Shown here piece after piece: positions 23,688 through 33,100 of a stretch of DNA of 45,264 nucleotides. A program made the translations under genes and the position numbers. The stretch comes from Erysipelotrichales bacterium. Lineage in GTDB: Bacteria; Bacillota_I; Bacilli_A; Acholeplasmatales; WRBM01. Every line of letters begins with the position of its first letter. The first letter of the stretch is position 1. The DNA is taken from NCBI GenBank assembly GCA_009784525.1, contig WRBM01000012.1, forward strand, positions 1-45,264. Reading direction: 5' to 3'. The notes beneath the pieces were generated by a model. It made no database searches, was not told the DNA's origin, and worked only from the letters and a program-made list of their open reading frames with translations.

Positions 23688-26384
23688 TCAAGCATTACTT
23701 GAATTTAAAATTTCAACACAACGTGGACAAAGTTGGTTATCATCAACTTTCTTGACAATATTCCAACAACGGGCACACGTTTTTCCTTCAAAAGCCTTAA
23801 CATCTATATCGATAGTTTTAGCTTCTAGAAACTGACATTCTGAAACAATCAATAATCTTTTTAAATCTAAGTCAGATAATGCTTGATAAGTTTTTTTATC
23901 GGCTTTAATCGTTAAAAAGGCATTTAAGGATTTACCGATTACCTTTTCATCACGAGCTTTTTCTAAAGCTTTTAAGACATCTGTTCTTAAGCTAAAGAAA
24001 GCTTCAAATTTAGCTTTAAGTCCTTCGCTTTCTTGATAATTTTTCGCTTTTGGCATTTCACATAAGTAAATATCTTCTTCCTTTCGATCAGAGATTTCCC
24101 AATAAGCCTCGCTAGCTGTATGAGGAATAATTGGTGAAAGTAATCTTAATAATGAGAAAAGTTGTTCATAGATTACTGTCTGTACACTTAAGCGGATTTT
24201 TGATTTTTTAGCTTCAATGTATAAGATATCTTTTACATAATCCAAATAAAACGAACTAAGAACATTAGAGATATAATTATTAATTAAACGTAGAATTTCA
24301 TCAAAACGAAAATCTTCATAGGCATTAATAACTGCTTGATTTAATTCATCTAAAGCTATCAGCATATAGCGATCAACTTCTGTCATTTCCTTATAAGCAA
24401 TATTATCTTTTTGAAAGTTAAAGCCATCTATGGCTCCAAGCATAAATTTAAAGGTATTCCTGATTTTCCGATAATTCTCACTAACTTGATTAATCAAATC
24501 CAAAGATATCCTGACATCACTAGTATACTCAACGCTTGCGACCCATAACCTTAAAAGGTCTGCGCCCTTTGTATTCATTTCTTTAATCACATCAATCGTA
24601 TTTCCTACCGATTTACTGATTTTTAAGCCATTACCATCTAAGACAAAACCATGAGAAACAACCTTTTTATAAGGAGCAACCCCCGTTAAAGCAACGCCAG
24701 TAATCAAACTCGAGTTAAACCAACCACGATATTGATCAGAACCTTCCATATATAAATCTGCTGGATAAGCTAAGCCATTTAACTTTAACATTTGATGACT
24801 CGAGCCTGAATCGAACCAAACATCCATAATATCTGTTTCTTTAGTAAAGATTCCATTTGGCGATGATTTATGCTTATAACCTTTTGGCAATAAATCTTTA
24901 GCCTCTTTAATAAACCAGATATCTGAGCCGTATTCTTTAAATAGATCGGCAACATGCAACATAACTTCCTGATCAAGAATTGGTGTTTGATCTTCTCCAT
25001 AAAAAACGGGAATCGGGACACCCCAGACACGCTGGCGACTAATACACCACTCCTCACGGTCTTTGATCATATTAGTGATTCTTGTTTCGCCCCATTTAGG
25101 ATGCCACTTTACCTTAGCAATATTCGTTAATAGCTCTTTTTTTAGCTTTTCGATTGAAGCAAACCATTGCGGTGTAGCTCTAAAGATAACTGGTTTTTTA
25201 GTCCGCCAGTCATGCGGATAAGAATGAGTAATAGTTTTATGTAACAGTAAAAGATTTTTAAGTTTAAGGTCTTCAATAATAACTTTATTGGCTTCTTCAT
25301 AAAAAAGATTCTGATACTTCTTTGTTTCGGCTGTTAAAACACCTTTAGCATTAACTGGACATAAAATTTCCAAATTATTATTTTTACCAATTAAAAAGTC
25401 ATCTTCACCATGACCAGGCGCGATATGAACTAATCCCGTACCATCACTTGTTGTTACATGATGACCAAGTAAAACAGAGTGCTCGGTATCATATAAAGGA
25501 TGAAAGTAAGTTAAACCAACAAGAGTTTTACCTTTTACTGTTTTTAAAACTTTACAGTTTTTAAATCCTAAATCAGCTGTCAGTTTTTCTAAAAGCTCCT
25601 TCGCTACGATTAAGTTGCCTAAATCAGTCGCAATAAAACAATAATCAATATCTTCGCCAACCGCTACTGCTAAATTAGCCGGCAAAGTCCAAGGTGTAGT
25701 TGTCCAGATAACTAAAGCTGTATCAACTGTATCCTTTAAAATCATTTTTACAAAAACAGATTCTGAATTTTTATCATGGTATTCAATTTCTGCCTCTGCT
25801 AAAGCTGATTCACTTGAAGGTGACCAATAGACGGGTTTTAAGCCTTTAAAGATTAAACCTTTATCGACCATTTTAGCAAAAATTTTAACTTGCTCAGCTT
25901 CAAACTCTTTATTGTAAGTGATATATGGTTTATCATATTCCCCTAAAGAACCTAAACGTTTAAACTGTTCTGTTTGCAATTCAACTTGCGCTTTGGCATA
26001 TTCCTGACAAAGTTTTCGAAATTCCGGTATCGTCTTTTCCTTACGATTTACGCCTTTTTTAGCAAGTGCTGTTTCAATCGGCAAACCATGCGTATCAAAA
26101 CCTGGCAGATAGCGGGCACAAAACCCGTTCATATTTTTATAACGAATTACAAAATCCTTTAAGGTTTTATTTAAAAGATGCCCAGTATGAATACTGCCAT
26201 TAGCATATGGAGGTCCGTCATGAAGTAAATAGGGTTTATTATTTTTATTTTTTTCAATGACTTTATTATATAAATCTAGTTCTTGCCAGCGCTTTTGAAA
26301 TAAGGGTTCTCTGACCCCTAAGTTTCCGCGCATTTCAAAATTTGTTTTTGGCATCAACAATGTATCTTTGTAATCTTTTTCCAT
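23688..26384 (-). CDS. ileS: Isoleucyl-tRNA synthetase
   Basis: Class I synthetase charging tRNA-Ile. The HIGH element is HTGH at residues 66-69 in PPYANGSIHTGH. The KMSKS loop is KISKS in GNGLKISKSVGN. The editing domain includes VIWTTTPWTLPANLAV. The C-terminal zinc ribbon has CARC and CPRC. The ATG at 26384 gives 898 residues and is chosen over a TTG two codons upstream, because AAGGAAGG stands nine bases before the ATG but only three before the TTG. It is controlled by an isoleucine T-box. Confidence 0.97.
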   Translation of the reverse strand: MEKDYKDTLLMPKTNFEMRGNLGVREPLFQKRWQELDLYNKVIEKNKNNKPYLLHDGPPYANGSIHTGHLLNKTLKDFVIRYKNMNGFCARYLPGFDTHGLPIETALAKKGVNRKEKTIPEFRKLCQEYAKAQVELQTEQFKRLGSLGEYDKPYITYNKEFEAEQVKIFAKMVDKGLIFKGLKPVYWSPSSESALAEAEIEYHDKNSESVFVKMILKDTVDTALVIWTTTPWTLPANLAVAVGEDIDYCFIATDLGNLIVAKELLEKLTADLGFKNCKVLKTVKGKTLVGLTYFHPLYDTEHSVLLGHHVTTSDGTGLVHIAPGHGEDDFLIGKNNNLEILCPVNAKGVLTAETKKYQNLFYEEANKVIIEDLKLKNLLLLHKTITHSYPHDWRTKKPVIFRATPQWFASIEKLKKELLTNIAKVKWHPKWGETRITNMIKDREEWCISRQRVWGVPIPVFYGEDQTPILDQEVMLHVADLFKEYGSDIWFIKEAKDLLPKGYKHKSSPNGIFTKETDIMDVWFDSGSSHQMLKLNGLAYPADLYMEGSDQYRGWFNSSLITGVALTGVAPYKKVVSHGFVLDGNGLKISKSVGNTIDVIKEMNTKGADLLRLWVASVEYTSDVRISLDLINQVSENYRKIRNTFKFMLGAIDGFNFQKDNIAYKEMTEVDRYMLIALDELNQAVINAYEDFRFDEILRLINNYISNVLSSFYLDYVKDILYIEAKKSKIRLSVQTVIYEQLFSLLRLLSPIIPHTASEAYWEISDRKEEDIYLCEMPKAKNYQESEGLKAKFEAFFSLRTDVLKALEKARDEKVIGKSLNAFLTIKADKKTYQALSDLDLKRLLIVSECQFLEAKTIDIDVKAFEGKTCARCWNIVKKVDDNQLCPRCVEILNSSNA

Positions 26385-26404
26385 AATCAAAAACCTTCCT
26401 TTAA

Positions 26405-26631
26405 AAATAAAAAAACATCCTTAAAAAATATTTAAGGACGAAAATTCCGTGGTACCACCTTATTTCCTAAGAAAATTAATTCTTTAGGCACTCAAAAGAC
26501 TGTAACGTAGTCAGACGTTTATGTTATACTTAGTGATTCAGTTCAATTCCATAGTATCGGCTCTCACCAATCCCGATTCGCTTTTTTAACCGGTTTTTGA
26601 ACTGCATGTCTAAGCCATATTTATATTTATT
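26405..26631 (-). promoter_or_regulatory. T-box leader (isoleucine) of ileS
   Basis: Minus strand. T-box core AAGGTGGTACCACGG at 26447-26461; terminator CCTTAAA/TTTAAGG at 26419-26437 followed by a T-run. In Stem I, CTGAATCACT places AUC as specifier at 26535-26537, followed by A. AUC is an isoleucine codon, matching the downstream gene. Confidence 0.93.
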
Positions 26632-26637
26632 TCAATT

Positions 26638-26664
26638 ATTATAACACAAGAAAGCGAATATCAA
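26638..26664 (-). promoter_or_regulatory. Promoter of the ileS T-box
   Basis: Minus strand TTGATA (26659-26664), 15-base spacer, TGTTATAAT with extended -10 (hexamer at 26638-26643). Confidence 0.75.
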
Positions 26665-26689
26665 TTAAAATAATTAATGAAAGCGATTT

Positions 26690-27061
26690 CTAACGGTCTA
26701 TAAACTGACTAACAAAATCATTTAAAGTACCATCTAGAAAATTTTCTTTCTTAGAAAACAGATAACTTTTATTGTTAATCGCAATAATTTTCCCTTCTAA
26801 GGCAAAACAAACTCCAGAAAGAAAATTTAAATGAAGATTAGCTACTTCTGTTGTCATCTTTTCAAAGTTAACAACAATTGGCATTCCGCCCTTGATTTTA
26901 GTAGCTAAATTAATAATCTCACTAGCTTCAATAACCTGAACAAATTCGATTCGATCAGAGGCTTTCTTATTGCCTTGATTATAATAATTCTGATTATTTA
27001 CCCGTCTTTTAGCTTCTTCGTATTCCTGTTCGGTATTCCGTTTTTTCTTGGTAAAAAACAT
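26690..27061 (-). CDS. sepF: SepF, cell-division FtsZ-associated protein
   Basis: 123 residues. A charged, Asn/Gln-rich N-terminal linker (residues 5-35) is followed by the SepF core with MPIVVNFEKM, FLSGVCFALEGKI and a final short beta-strand region. SepF binds FtsZ and helps form the septum. It lies five bases after yggS and directly before ileS, matching the Bacillus ylmE-sepF-...-ileS arrangement but without ylmG, ylmH and divIVA. The N-terminal membrane-anchor helix is short (MFFTKKKRN). Confidence 0.85.
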   Translation of the reverse strand: MFFTKKKRNTEQEYEEAKRRVNNQNYYNQGNKKASDRIEFVQVIEASEIINLATKIKGGMPIVVNFEKMTTEVANLHLNFLSGVCFALEGKIIAINNKSYLFSKKENFLDGTLNDFVSQFIDR

Positions 27062-27066
27062 ATTTA

Positions 27067-27708
27067 TTATCCCTTCTTTATAAGTATTCTTCCTAAACGG
27101 AGATGTGTTGCCTGATGTTTTAAAGCGAGGCCATAATCATCAGACATCCCCATCGACAAAGCTTTTAATTTAAGTCCAAATTTTTGATTGGCAGATTGCA
27201 AAAGCTCAGATAATTTTAGAAAACAAGCTTCAACGCTTTCTTGATTTTCACTAGCAATTGCTATTGTCATTAAACCAATTAAATTAAGTTTAGGTGACTT
27301 ATTGATTCTCTCAACAAACATTGCCAAATCATTTTCTTTGATTCCGTTTTTTGTGCTTTCGTTTGAGGTATTCACCTCAATAAAACAGTCAATTGCTTTT
27401 AGCGCATATTTATCAATAACATCAATTAATCTTAAACTATCTATCGAGTGCAGGCAATCAATTTTATTGATAACTTCTTTGCACTTGTTAGATTGTAAGT
27501 GACCGATAAAATGCCATTTTACATCATGGTTTTTAAAGCTTTCATATTTCTTTAAAAAATCCGCTACTCGGTTTTCCCCAAAATCCCTGATTCCGGCTTC
27601 ATAATATTTAAGCAATGAAACAGAATCAACATATTTAGTCGCCGCAACAATCTTAATTTCCGGATTTTTTTCTTTTAATCCAAAGATCAATTCTTTATTT
27701 ATTTCCAT
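27067..27708 (-). CDS. YggS/YlmE family PLP homeostasis protein
   Basis: 213-residue fold-type III pyridoxal-phosphate protein without known enzyme activity. The PLP lysine is in VAATKYV, near residue 25. Family motifs GIRDFGENRV, WHFIGHLQSNK and GLMTIA are present, as are SMGMSDDYGLA and RLGRILI near the end. It is slightly short at the N-terminus compared with homologues (about 225-230). The ATG overlaps the ychF stop (TAATG). Confidence 0.93.
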   Translation of the reverse strand: MEINKELIFGLKEKNPEIKIVAATKYVDSVSLLKYYEAGIRDFGENRVADFLKKYESFKNHDVKWHFIGHLQSNKCKEVINKIDCLHSIDSLRLIDVIDKYALKAIDCFIEVNTSNESTKNGIKENDLAMFVERINKSPKLNLIGLMTIAIASENQESVEACFLKLSELLQSANQKFGLKLKALSMGMSDDYGLALKHQATHLRLGRILIKKG

Positions 27709-28814
27709 TAAACATTAAATCTAAAAAGAATCATATCGCCATCTTGGACCAGATATTCCTTACCTTCTTGACGAACCCGACCTTTTTCTTTAGCTTTTAC
27801 ATAAGAACCAGCTTCAAAAAAATCATTACAACTCACCGTTTCCGCCCGAATAAATCCTCTTTCAAAATCACTATGAATAATTCCGGCGCACTCTGGGGCA
27901 GTCATACCTTTAACAAACGTCCAGGCCTTAACTTCCTTTTCACCAGCGGTAAAATAAGTTTGTAATCCTAACAATTCATATGAGGCTTTAATCAATAAGT
28001 CAAGTCCAGAAGCATTAAGACCAAGTTCTTCTAAAAATAAGGCTCTTTCATCATTTGGCAGAGAATTAAGTTCAGCTTCAATTTTAGCACAAATCGGCAC
28101 AACTGGAGTCTGACCTGCAAACTTTAGTAGTTTCTGGTAATTATCGCAAGCATCTAAATCATAAAGATCGTTATCGCTGATATTAGCAATATACATTAAT
28201 GGTTTTAACGTTAAAAAGTTAAAAGCTTTTATTGTCTTTAATTCTTCTTTAGCAAGCGAAAGACTTCGCAAAGGATTTTCAGCTAAAAGAGTTTCCTGAA
28301 ATCTTTTTAAAAGATGATATTCTGTCGCATCTTCAATACCAAGCAAAGCTTTTTTTTCAATTTTTGGCAGCCTTTTTTCAATGACTTCTAAGTCAGCCAA
28401 CATTAACTCAAGACCAATTGTTTCAATATCACGGAGTGGATCAAGTGAGCCATCAACATGAATAATCCCGGAATCCGTAAAGCAGCGGACAACCATGCAA
28501 ATCGCATCACAACTACGAATATGACTTAAAAACTGATTACCTAATCCTTCACCTTTAGATGCGCCTTTAACTAACCCGGCAATATCTGTAAACTCGAAAG
28601 TAGTCGGAACTGTTTTTTTAGGGTTGATTATTTGACTAATTTTTTGTAGTCGTTCGTCAGGAACTTCTACAACACCAACATTAGGATCGATTGTGGCAAA
28701 TGGATAGTTCTCCGCTAAAACATTATTTTTTGTGATTGCATTAAAGAGCGTTGATTTACCAACATTTGGTAAGCCAACGATACCGGCAGTTAAACTCAAA
28801 TTTATCAGTGGCAC
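27708..28814 (-). CDS. ychF: YchF/EngD Obg-like ATPase
   Basis: 368 residues. P-loop GLPNVGKSTLFNA, FTDIAGLVKGAS as switch, and a C-terminal TGS domain ending GKEYLVQDGDMILFRFNV. It binds ATP in preference to GTP and associates with the ribosome. Family members usually begin M-S/A-LTAGIVG, which would place the start at the TTG at 28797-28799 rather than the GTG at 28812-28814. Neither has a ribosome binding site at normal distance: AAAGGAG is upstream of an inverted repeat that separates it from both. Confidence 0.93.
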   Translation of the reverse strand: MPLINLSLTAGIVGLPNVGKSTLFNAITKNNVLAENYPFATIDPNVGVVEVPDERLQKISQIINPKKTVPTTFEFTDIAGLVKGASKGEGLGNQFLSHIRSCDAICMVVRCFTDSGIIHVDGSLDPLRDIETIGLELMLADLEVIEKRLPKIEKKALLGIEDATEYHLLKRFQETLLAENPLRSLSLAKEELKTIKAFNFLTLKPLMYIANISDNDLYDLDACDNYQKLLKFAGQTPVVPICAKIEAELNSLPNDERALFLEELGLNASGLDLLIKASYELLGLQTYFTAGEKEVKAWTFVKGMTAPECAGIIHSDFERGFIRAETVSCNDFFEAGSYVKAKEKGRVRQEGKEYLVQDGDMILFRFNV

Positions 28815-28835
28815 AATTTTTCAGAAAAATTGTAC
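28811..28835 (-). promoter_or_regulatory. Inverted repeat between ribosome binding site and ychF start
   Basis: ACAATTTTT (28813-28821) and AAAAATTGT (28825-28833) form a perfect 9-bp stem with a three-base loop, extendable to 11 bp with a G-U pair. It sits between AAAGGAG (28838-28844) and the TTG start, and overlaps the alternative GTG. Folding would bring the ribosome binding site to about 14 bases from the TTG. Confidence 0.6.
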
Positions 28836-28856
28836 ACTCCTTTCTTCTAAAGTATT

Positions 28857-28885
28857 ATTATACTTCAAAACTATTAAAAAAGCAA
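28857..28885 (-). promoter_or_regulatory. Promoter of ychF-yggS-sepF
   Basis: Minus strand TTGCTT (28880-28885), 17-base spacer, TATAAT (28857-28862). Confidence 0.75.
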
Positions 28886-28972
28886 GAAATAAAGATTTAG
28901 CTTTAATTCTAATTTTATTATAATATTTCAAAAAAAATTTAACTAAGAATAGTTTTTTATATACCTGCTATA

Positions 28973-29013
28973 AGCAATTTTTATTGGCTGATTAAGGCAA
29001 AATTGCTTTTTTT
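28973..29013 (+). terminator. Orphan hairpin with T-tract upstream of the plus-strand gene
   Basis: AGCAATTTT (28973-28981) pairs with AAAATTGCT (28999-29007) followed by seven T. No plus-strand gene ends here. It could be the terminator of a short RNA started near the -10-like TGCTATAAG at 28967-28975, or an insulator for the next promoter. Confidence 0.45.
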
Positions 29014-29046
29014 AAACCATTCATCTGAAAAAAGCATGAAATATCA

Positions 29047-29075
29047 TTGACTTTTTATGACATTCACAATATAAT
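29047..29075 (+). promoter_or_regulatory. Promoter of the 113-residue protein gene
   Basis: TTGACT (29047-29052), 17-base spacer, TATAAT (29070-29075), followed by AGGAG at 29101-29105. Confidence 0.85.
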
Positions 29076-29112
29076 ATAAATGATGTAAAAATATCATATG
29101 AGGAGAATTAAT

Positions 29113-29454
29113 ATGCTTTTAGATAAATCTAGCAAACTTGTGACTACCCTTGACTTTCGTGGCACAAAAATTCAATTTTTAGAAAACTTATCAGCTAAGG
29201 ACTTATTCTTGCTGATTGCTGACGTATTACAGTTAGTCAGCCGTAAAGAAAGTTTCAAAGCTAAAGACTTAGCACCTAAAGAATGGAAAGGAACAATTTA
29301 CCAACAACTTTATGTTGCTTGCGGCGAAAACAAAGTTGAAGCGAGCCGTCTATTCGGTGTTATCGTTAAACAGGCTTTAATTATGACGCCACTATTATTC
29401 ACTCAAGTTGGTGCAGAAACGGAATTCGATTCAGTAGTATATACCAGAGTTTAA
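29113..29454 (+). CDS. Conserved-looking cytosolic protein, unknown
   Basis: 113 residues, soluble, mixed composition, no signal or membrane segment. The start is the ATG at 29113, seven bases after AGGAG; an earlier in-frame ATG overlaps that site. Near-consensus promoter, good ribosome binding site and a strong terminator make it a well-supported monocistronic gene. It is one of the few plus-strand genes. Features to search with: TTLDFRGTKIQF at the N-terminus, KGTIYQQLYVACGEN in the middle. I do not recognise the family. Confidence 0.8.
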   Translation: MLLDKSSKLVTTLDFRGTKIQFLENLSAKDLFLLIADVLQLVSRKESFKAKDLAPKEWKGTIYQQLYVACGENKVEASRLFGVIVKQALIMTPLLFTQVGAETEFDSVVYTRV

Positions 29455-29468
29455 TTTCAAAAATGTTT

Positions 29469-29493
29469 AAGGAGCTAAAAAAGCTCCTTTTTT
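29469..29493 (+). terminator. Terminator of the 113-residue protein gene
   Basis: AAGGAGCT (29469-29476) pairs with AGCTCCTT (29482-29489), followed by TTTTTT. The minus-strand face has As and may also serve the convergent DUF2284 gene, more weakly. Confidence 0.85.
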
Positions 29494-29509
29494 CTTGTTA
29501 ATTTTTGAT

Positions 29510-30022
29510 TTATTCAATAAAAATCGCTGAATACCAGTTCTGCGTTTCATTTTCCAAAGCCAATGTTAATAATGGCAAATTAAATTTTTTCACGGTCGCA
29601 AAAACATCAATGCCTACACTATGAAAGGCAGGTCTGGCTTTTCTTCGGTTAACACAGTCTTTATCACTTTTAGCCATGCACTCTTTACATAATCCGCAAT
29701 CTGAAAGTGAAAAAGCCCAATAAAAACCATCAACAAAAGCCTTTGATTCAATTTGAAAACTTAGACGCTGTGATGTATGTTTATCAGCACAATGAATAAT
29801 AATTCCGCCCTTATACTTTTCTAGCATTTTTCGATATTGTTCTAATCCTAAAAAGTTAGGCGCTGATGGACAGGTATGACTTCTTCCCCAATCACTGCAG
29901 CCAAATGCACATTTAAGTAATGTTCTTTCGTCATAGACAATATCATCTTTTTTAAAATATACAGCATTTAAAGCGCCATTTTTTTGACAATAATCAATGT
30001 ATTCTTTTATCTTTTCGTTCAT
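29510..30022 (-). CDS. DUF2284 cysteine-rich putative metal-binding protein
   Basis: 170 residues with conserved cysteine clusters: CAFGCSDWGRSHTCP near residues 38-52, DCGLCKECM near 108-116, and a further Cys in DKDCVNRRKARP. The C-terminal segment GIDVFATVKKF and the final NWYSAIFIE are typical of DUF2284. Members are thought to bind a metal or iron-sulfur cluster; no function is established. The ATG is preceded by TTAAGGAG. It stands alone between a convergent gene and the M64 operon. Confidence 0.85.
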   Translation of the reverse strand: MNEKIKEYIDYCQKNGALNAVYFKKDDIVYDERTLLKCAFGCSDWGRSHTCPSAPNFLGLEQYRKMLEKYKGGIIIHCADKHTSQRLSFQIESKAFVDGFYWAFSLSDCGLCKECMAKSDKDCVNRRKARPAFHSVGIDVFATVKKFNLPLLTLALENETQNWYSAIFIE

Positions 30023-30074
30023 AAATTTCTCCTTAAATCTTAAGTAAAATTATAAACGAAACAACCTGCAAAGT

Positions 30075-30110
30075 CAAGAAAAAAAGAAAACCACCTATCT
30101 TAGTTTTCTT
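30075..30110 (-). terminator. Terminator of the M64 operon
   Basis: AAGAAAAC pairs with GTTTTCTT around an 11-base loop, followed on the minus strand by TTTTTC. The stem and flanks match the terminator after sigG (34148-34180) almost exactly; only the loop differs. Confidence 0.8.
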
Positions 30111-30138
30111 TAAATCCTGCTCTTGTGCCATATATAGA

Positions 30139-33100
30139 TTACTTATCATAATCGGGCCCGTAATCTTCTTCTTTCATCACAAACCAACTAAGTTGAATCA
30201 CAAATCCACAGACAGAACATACCATCAGAATGCCAAATTGCGTAAACCGATGTGGTTCAGCTTTAAAATAGCCACAATCACAAATTAGAAAATGCCAGTT
30301 GTGATCGCCTTGTTCTGCTCTAGTAAAAATATGATTTACACAAATTATCGATACTTCAAACCTCGCAACAAACTGCGGATTATTTTGATAGACACCTTCA
30401 ATCACAACCGTTCCAAATCTAATGCCAGTAATTAATCCATCAATGCTTACCGTCGCAACGCTGATATTTCTTGAGAACCAGTTAAAGTTTCTTGTATCTA
30501 ATGTTGGACTGTCATTACCTAAGGTGATAAATCTGGTATTATCTTCATGAAGAGTAACCCAAGGATTTAAATGCACAGGAATCGGTAAACCTTTTTGACT
30601 TGAAACTTCCGTTCCGATTTTTCCGCCACTATCCATGCCAACCTGTAAAAATATAGGTTCGCCATTATTAAGAAGAATTACTTCAATTTCAATAAATGAA
30701 CGCCATCTTTGATGATGATTATAAATCGCTTGAATTGTTACTATTCCTGAACTTTTGGCAAGCAAAACCCCATATGAATTTACTTCTAAAATATTTGAAT
30801 TACTGGAAATCCAGGTATAATTATTTCTTAATGCTGGATTATGAAAAGCCGCGTTATTATCAGGTCCATTAATTGGTAATAATTCCCCCGTGTTGCTGAC
30901 TTCTAAACTTGTTTGAGCATCTACGCCATTAACTCTTAAGTCTAGTACAAATTTTCTGAAAAAATTCCATAAATTAGTAGCGCCTTCAAAAGCATTTATG
31001 TCGATTTGGGTTAAATTATCCGGAATTTCAACAGTTATAATATTTTCACAGCCAAAAAATGCATAATCAAAGATTCTTGAATTACCTGTTATTGTTACTA
31101 CTCTAAGTCTGTTTGGGATAAAGTTATTTTGATTTTGGTACATTAAAGCCCCAAAAATAAAACCAAAATGACTATTAGTTTGATTGTCTATCCTTTGTCC
31201 AATAAAGGGTATAGTGATACTTTCTAAGCCAGTATTGCCCGCAAAGGCACCAAAGCCGATAAATCTGACTCCTTCAGGAAGCTCTACATTTCTTAAGATA
31301 TGATTACCACGAAATGCACCTATGCCAATTTCTTGAAGTTTACTACCATTTTCAAAAGTTAGCTCATTGAAGTTCATAATATTGGCAAATGCAAAGTCGC
31401 CAATCTGAATTACGTTTCTGGGAATCGTAACTGTCCATAAGGCGGTATTACTAAAAGCATGGCTGCCAATATGAGTAAGTTGGCTGTTTGCTTCAAAATT
31501 AATTGTTTGTAAAGACGTATTATAAAATGCCCGTTCACCAATACTTGTGACTGAATTAGGAATATTAATATTTCTGATGCCAGTATTTTCAAAGAGCCTA
31601 TTAGGGATACTTAACATTCCTTCGGCGATATTAACTTTTAAATTAGTATTTGCAAAAGCATTGATAGCTATATTATTTATACTAGCAGGAATAGTAATTT
31701 CCGTTATCAGATTTTGATTAGCAAAACCATTAGCAGCAATCTCTGTAACCGAAAATCTAGTTCCATCAATGATAACTGACTCAGGAATCATCACATTTCC
31801 GGCTAAAACTGTTCCTGGTCTTACTCTGACAGAGACACTGCTTGTGCCAGAAATGAGTTCAAATTGCAAACCGCCTTCAATCAGGTTAAAGCCTGTCCAG
31901 CCTGCTTCCCGGTAGGCCCGGTAGCTGCCATCTGGAATAATTACAGAAATCTGATTTCTTTGCACTTCATGACTTCCTGCACCCGCAAAGGTTGTCTTAT
32001 TTATCTGTTGCGGTACTATAGCTTGATTAGTAATAGTTCTTAAACCAGTTGCGCCTAAAAAAGCAAATTGACCGATTTCCGTAACTGTGGCTGGTATTGT
32101 AATACTTTGTATAGAACGATTGCCGTGAAAGGCATAGGGTAATATACGTTTTCCGGAAACACTTAGATTGGCGGTAACGTTTCTTAAATCACCATTTGGC
32201 AGCCTGCCTGATAAAAATGTCTCACCACTTATAATCGCCATGCGTCTGACAAGTTCCGCATTGCTTACTGCACTAAAAGTTGCTCGCCAGCCTTGCATTA
32301 TGCAGGTATTATTTGTTGAGGGAAAGATAAAACCAACTGGAGCATTTTGCGTTCGGCGCATAATTCCTTCATGTCCTAGCCAATGTCCCCATTTTAAGTT
32401 TTCGTCTGAATCAGCTGCAGATGCCACATTAGCACGACCAAGATTTGGAATACCCATGGAATGTTCATCCGATAACCTACCAAAATTATGGCCTATCTCA
32501 TGAATAATTAAATTATGATATACCGGCCGATTCCATCCGCTAATGGGCTCACCACTAAAACGGGTTGTTACACCAAGTGTGTTTAGATTATCATATCCAG
32601 CACCAGCCCCAAAAGCAACGCCGCCACCAACTTCGCTATTAGCGATAACTTGAGTCATAATGACATTCGCTGAAACCCAATTAGAAATTTCTAAAGCGTG
32701 TGTTATTCTTCTTATGCCTAAATCCCATGATCTTCTAAGATGAGTACCAAAATAAGTACCCTCATAAGGAAAAGTTCCAATATTTATTCCCGATTGAGTT
32801 GATGGTGTCTCAACTGCATAAATCTTAAAAATATCACTAAATAAACTGAAAGGATACATTGTAGTTAGGGTTTCACTAAACTCAATAGCACTACGCAAAA
32901 AAGTGCCAGGAGCAGGATTTGGCCAATAGCCCATTTGTCCCTCTTCATTTCCAACAGTAAAGCCATCTCCTAAAAGCACTAGCACAATGCTCTCAGAGCA
33001 TTCTCGATTCTCACCAATTATAGTTCTAACATTATAATTGAAATCTTTAGTTTCTTGAAAGCTATTTGTTCTTGTTAAGTTCAAATCCCCAAAAATTTCT

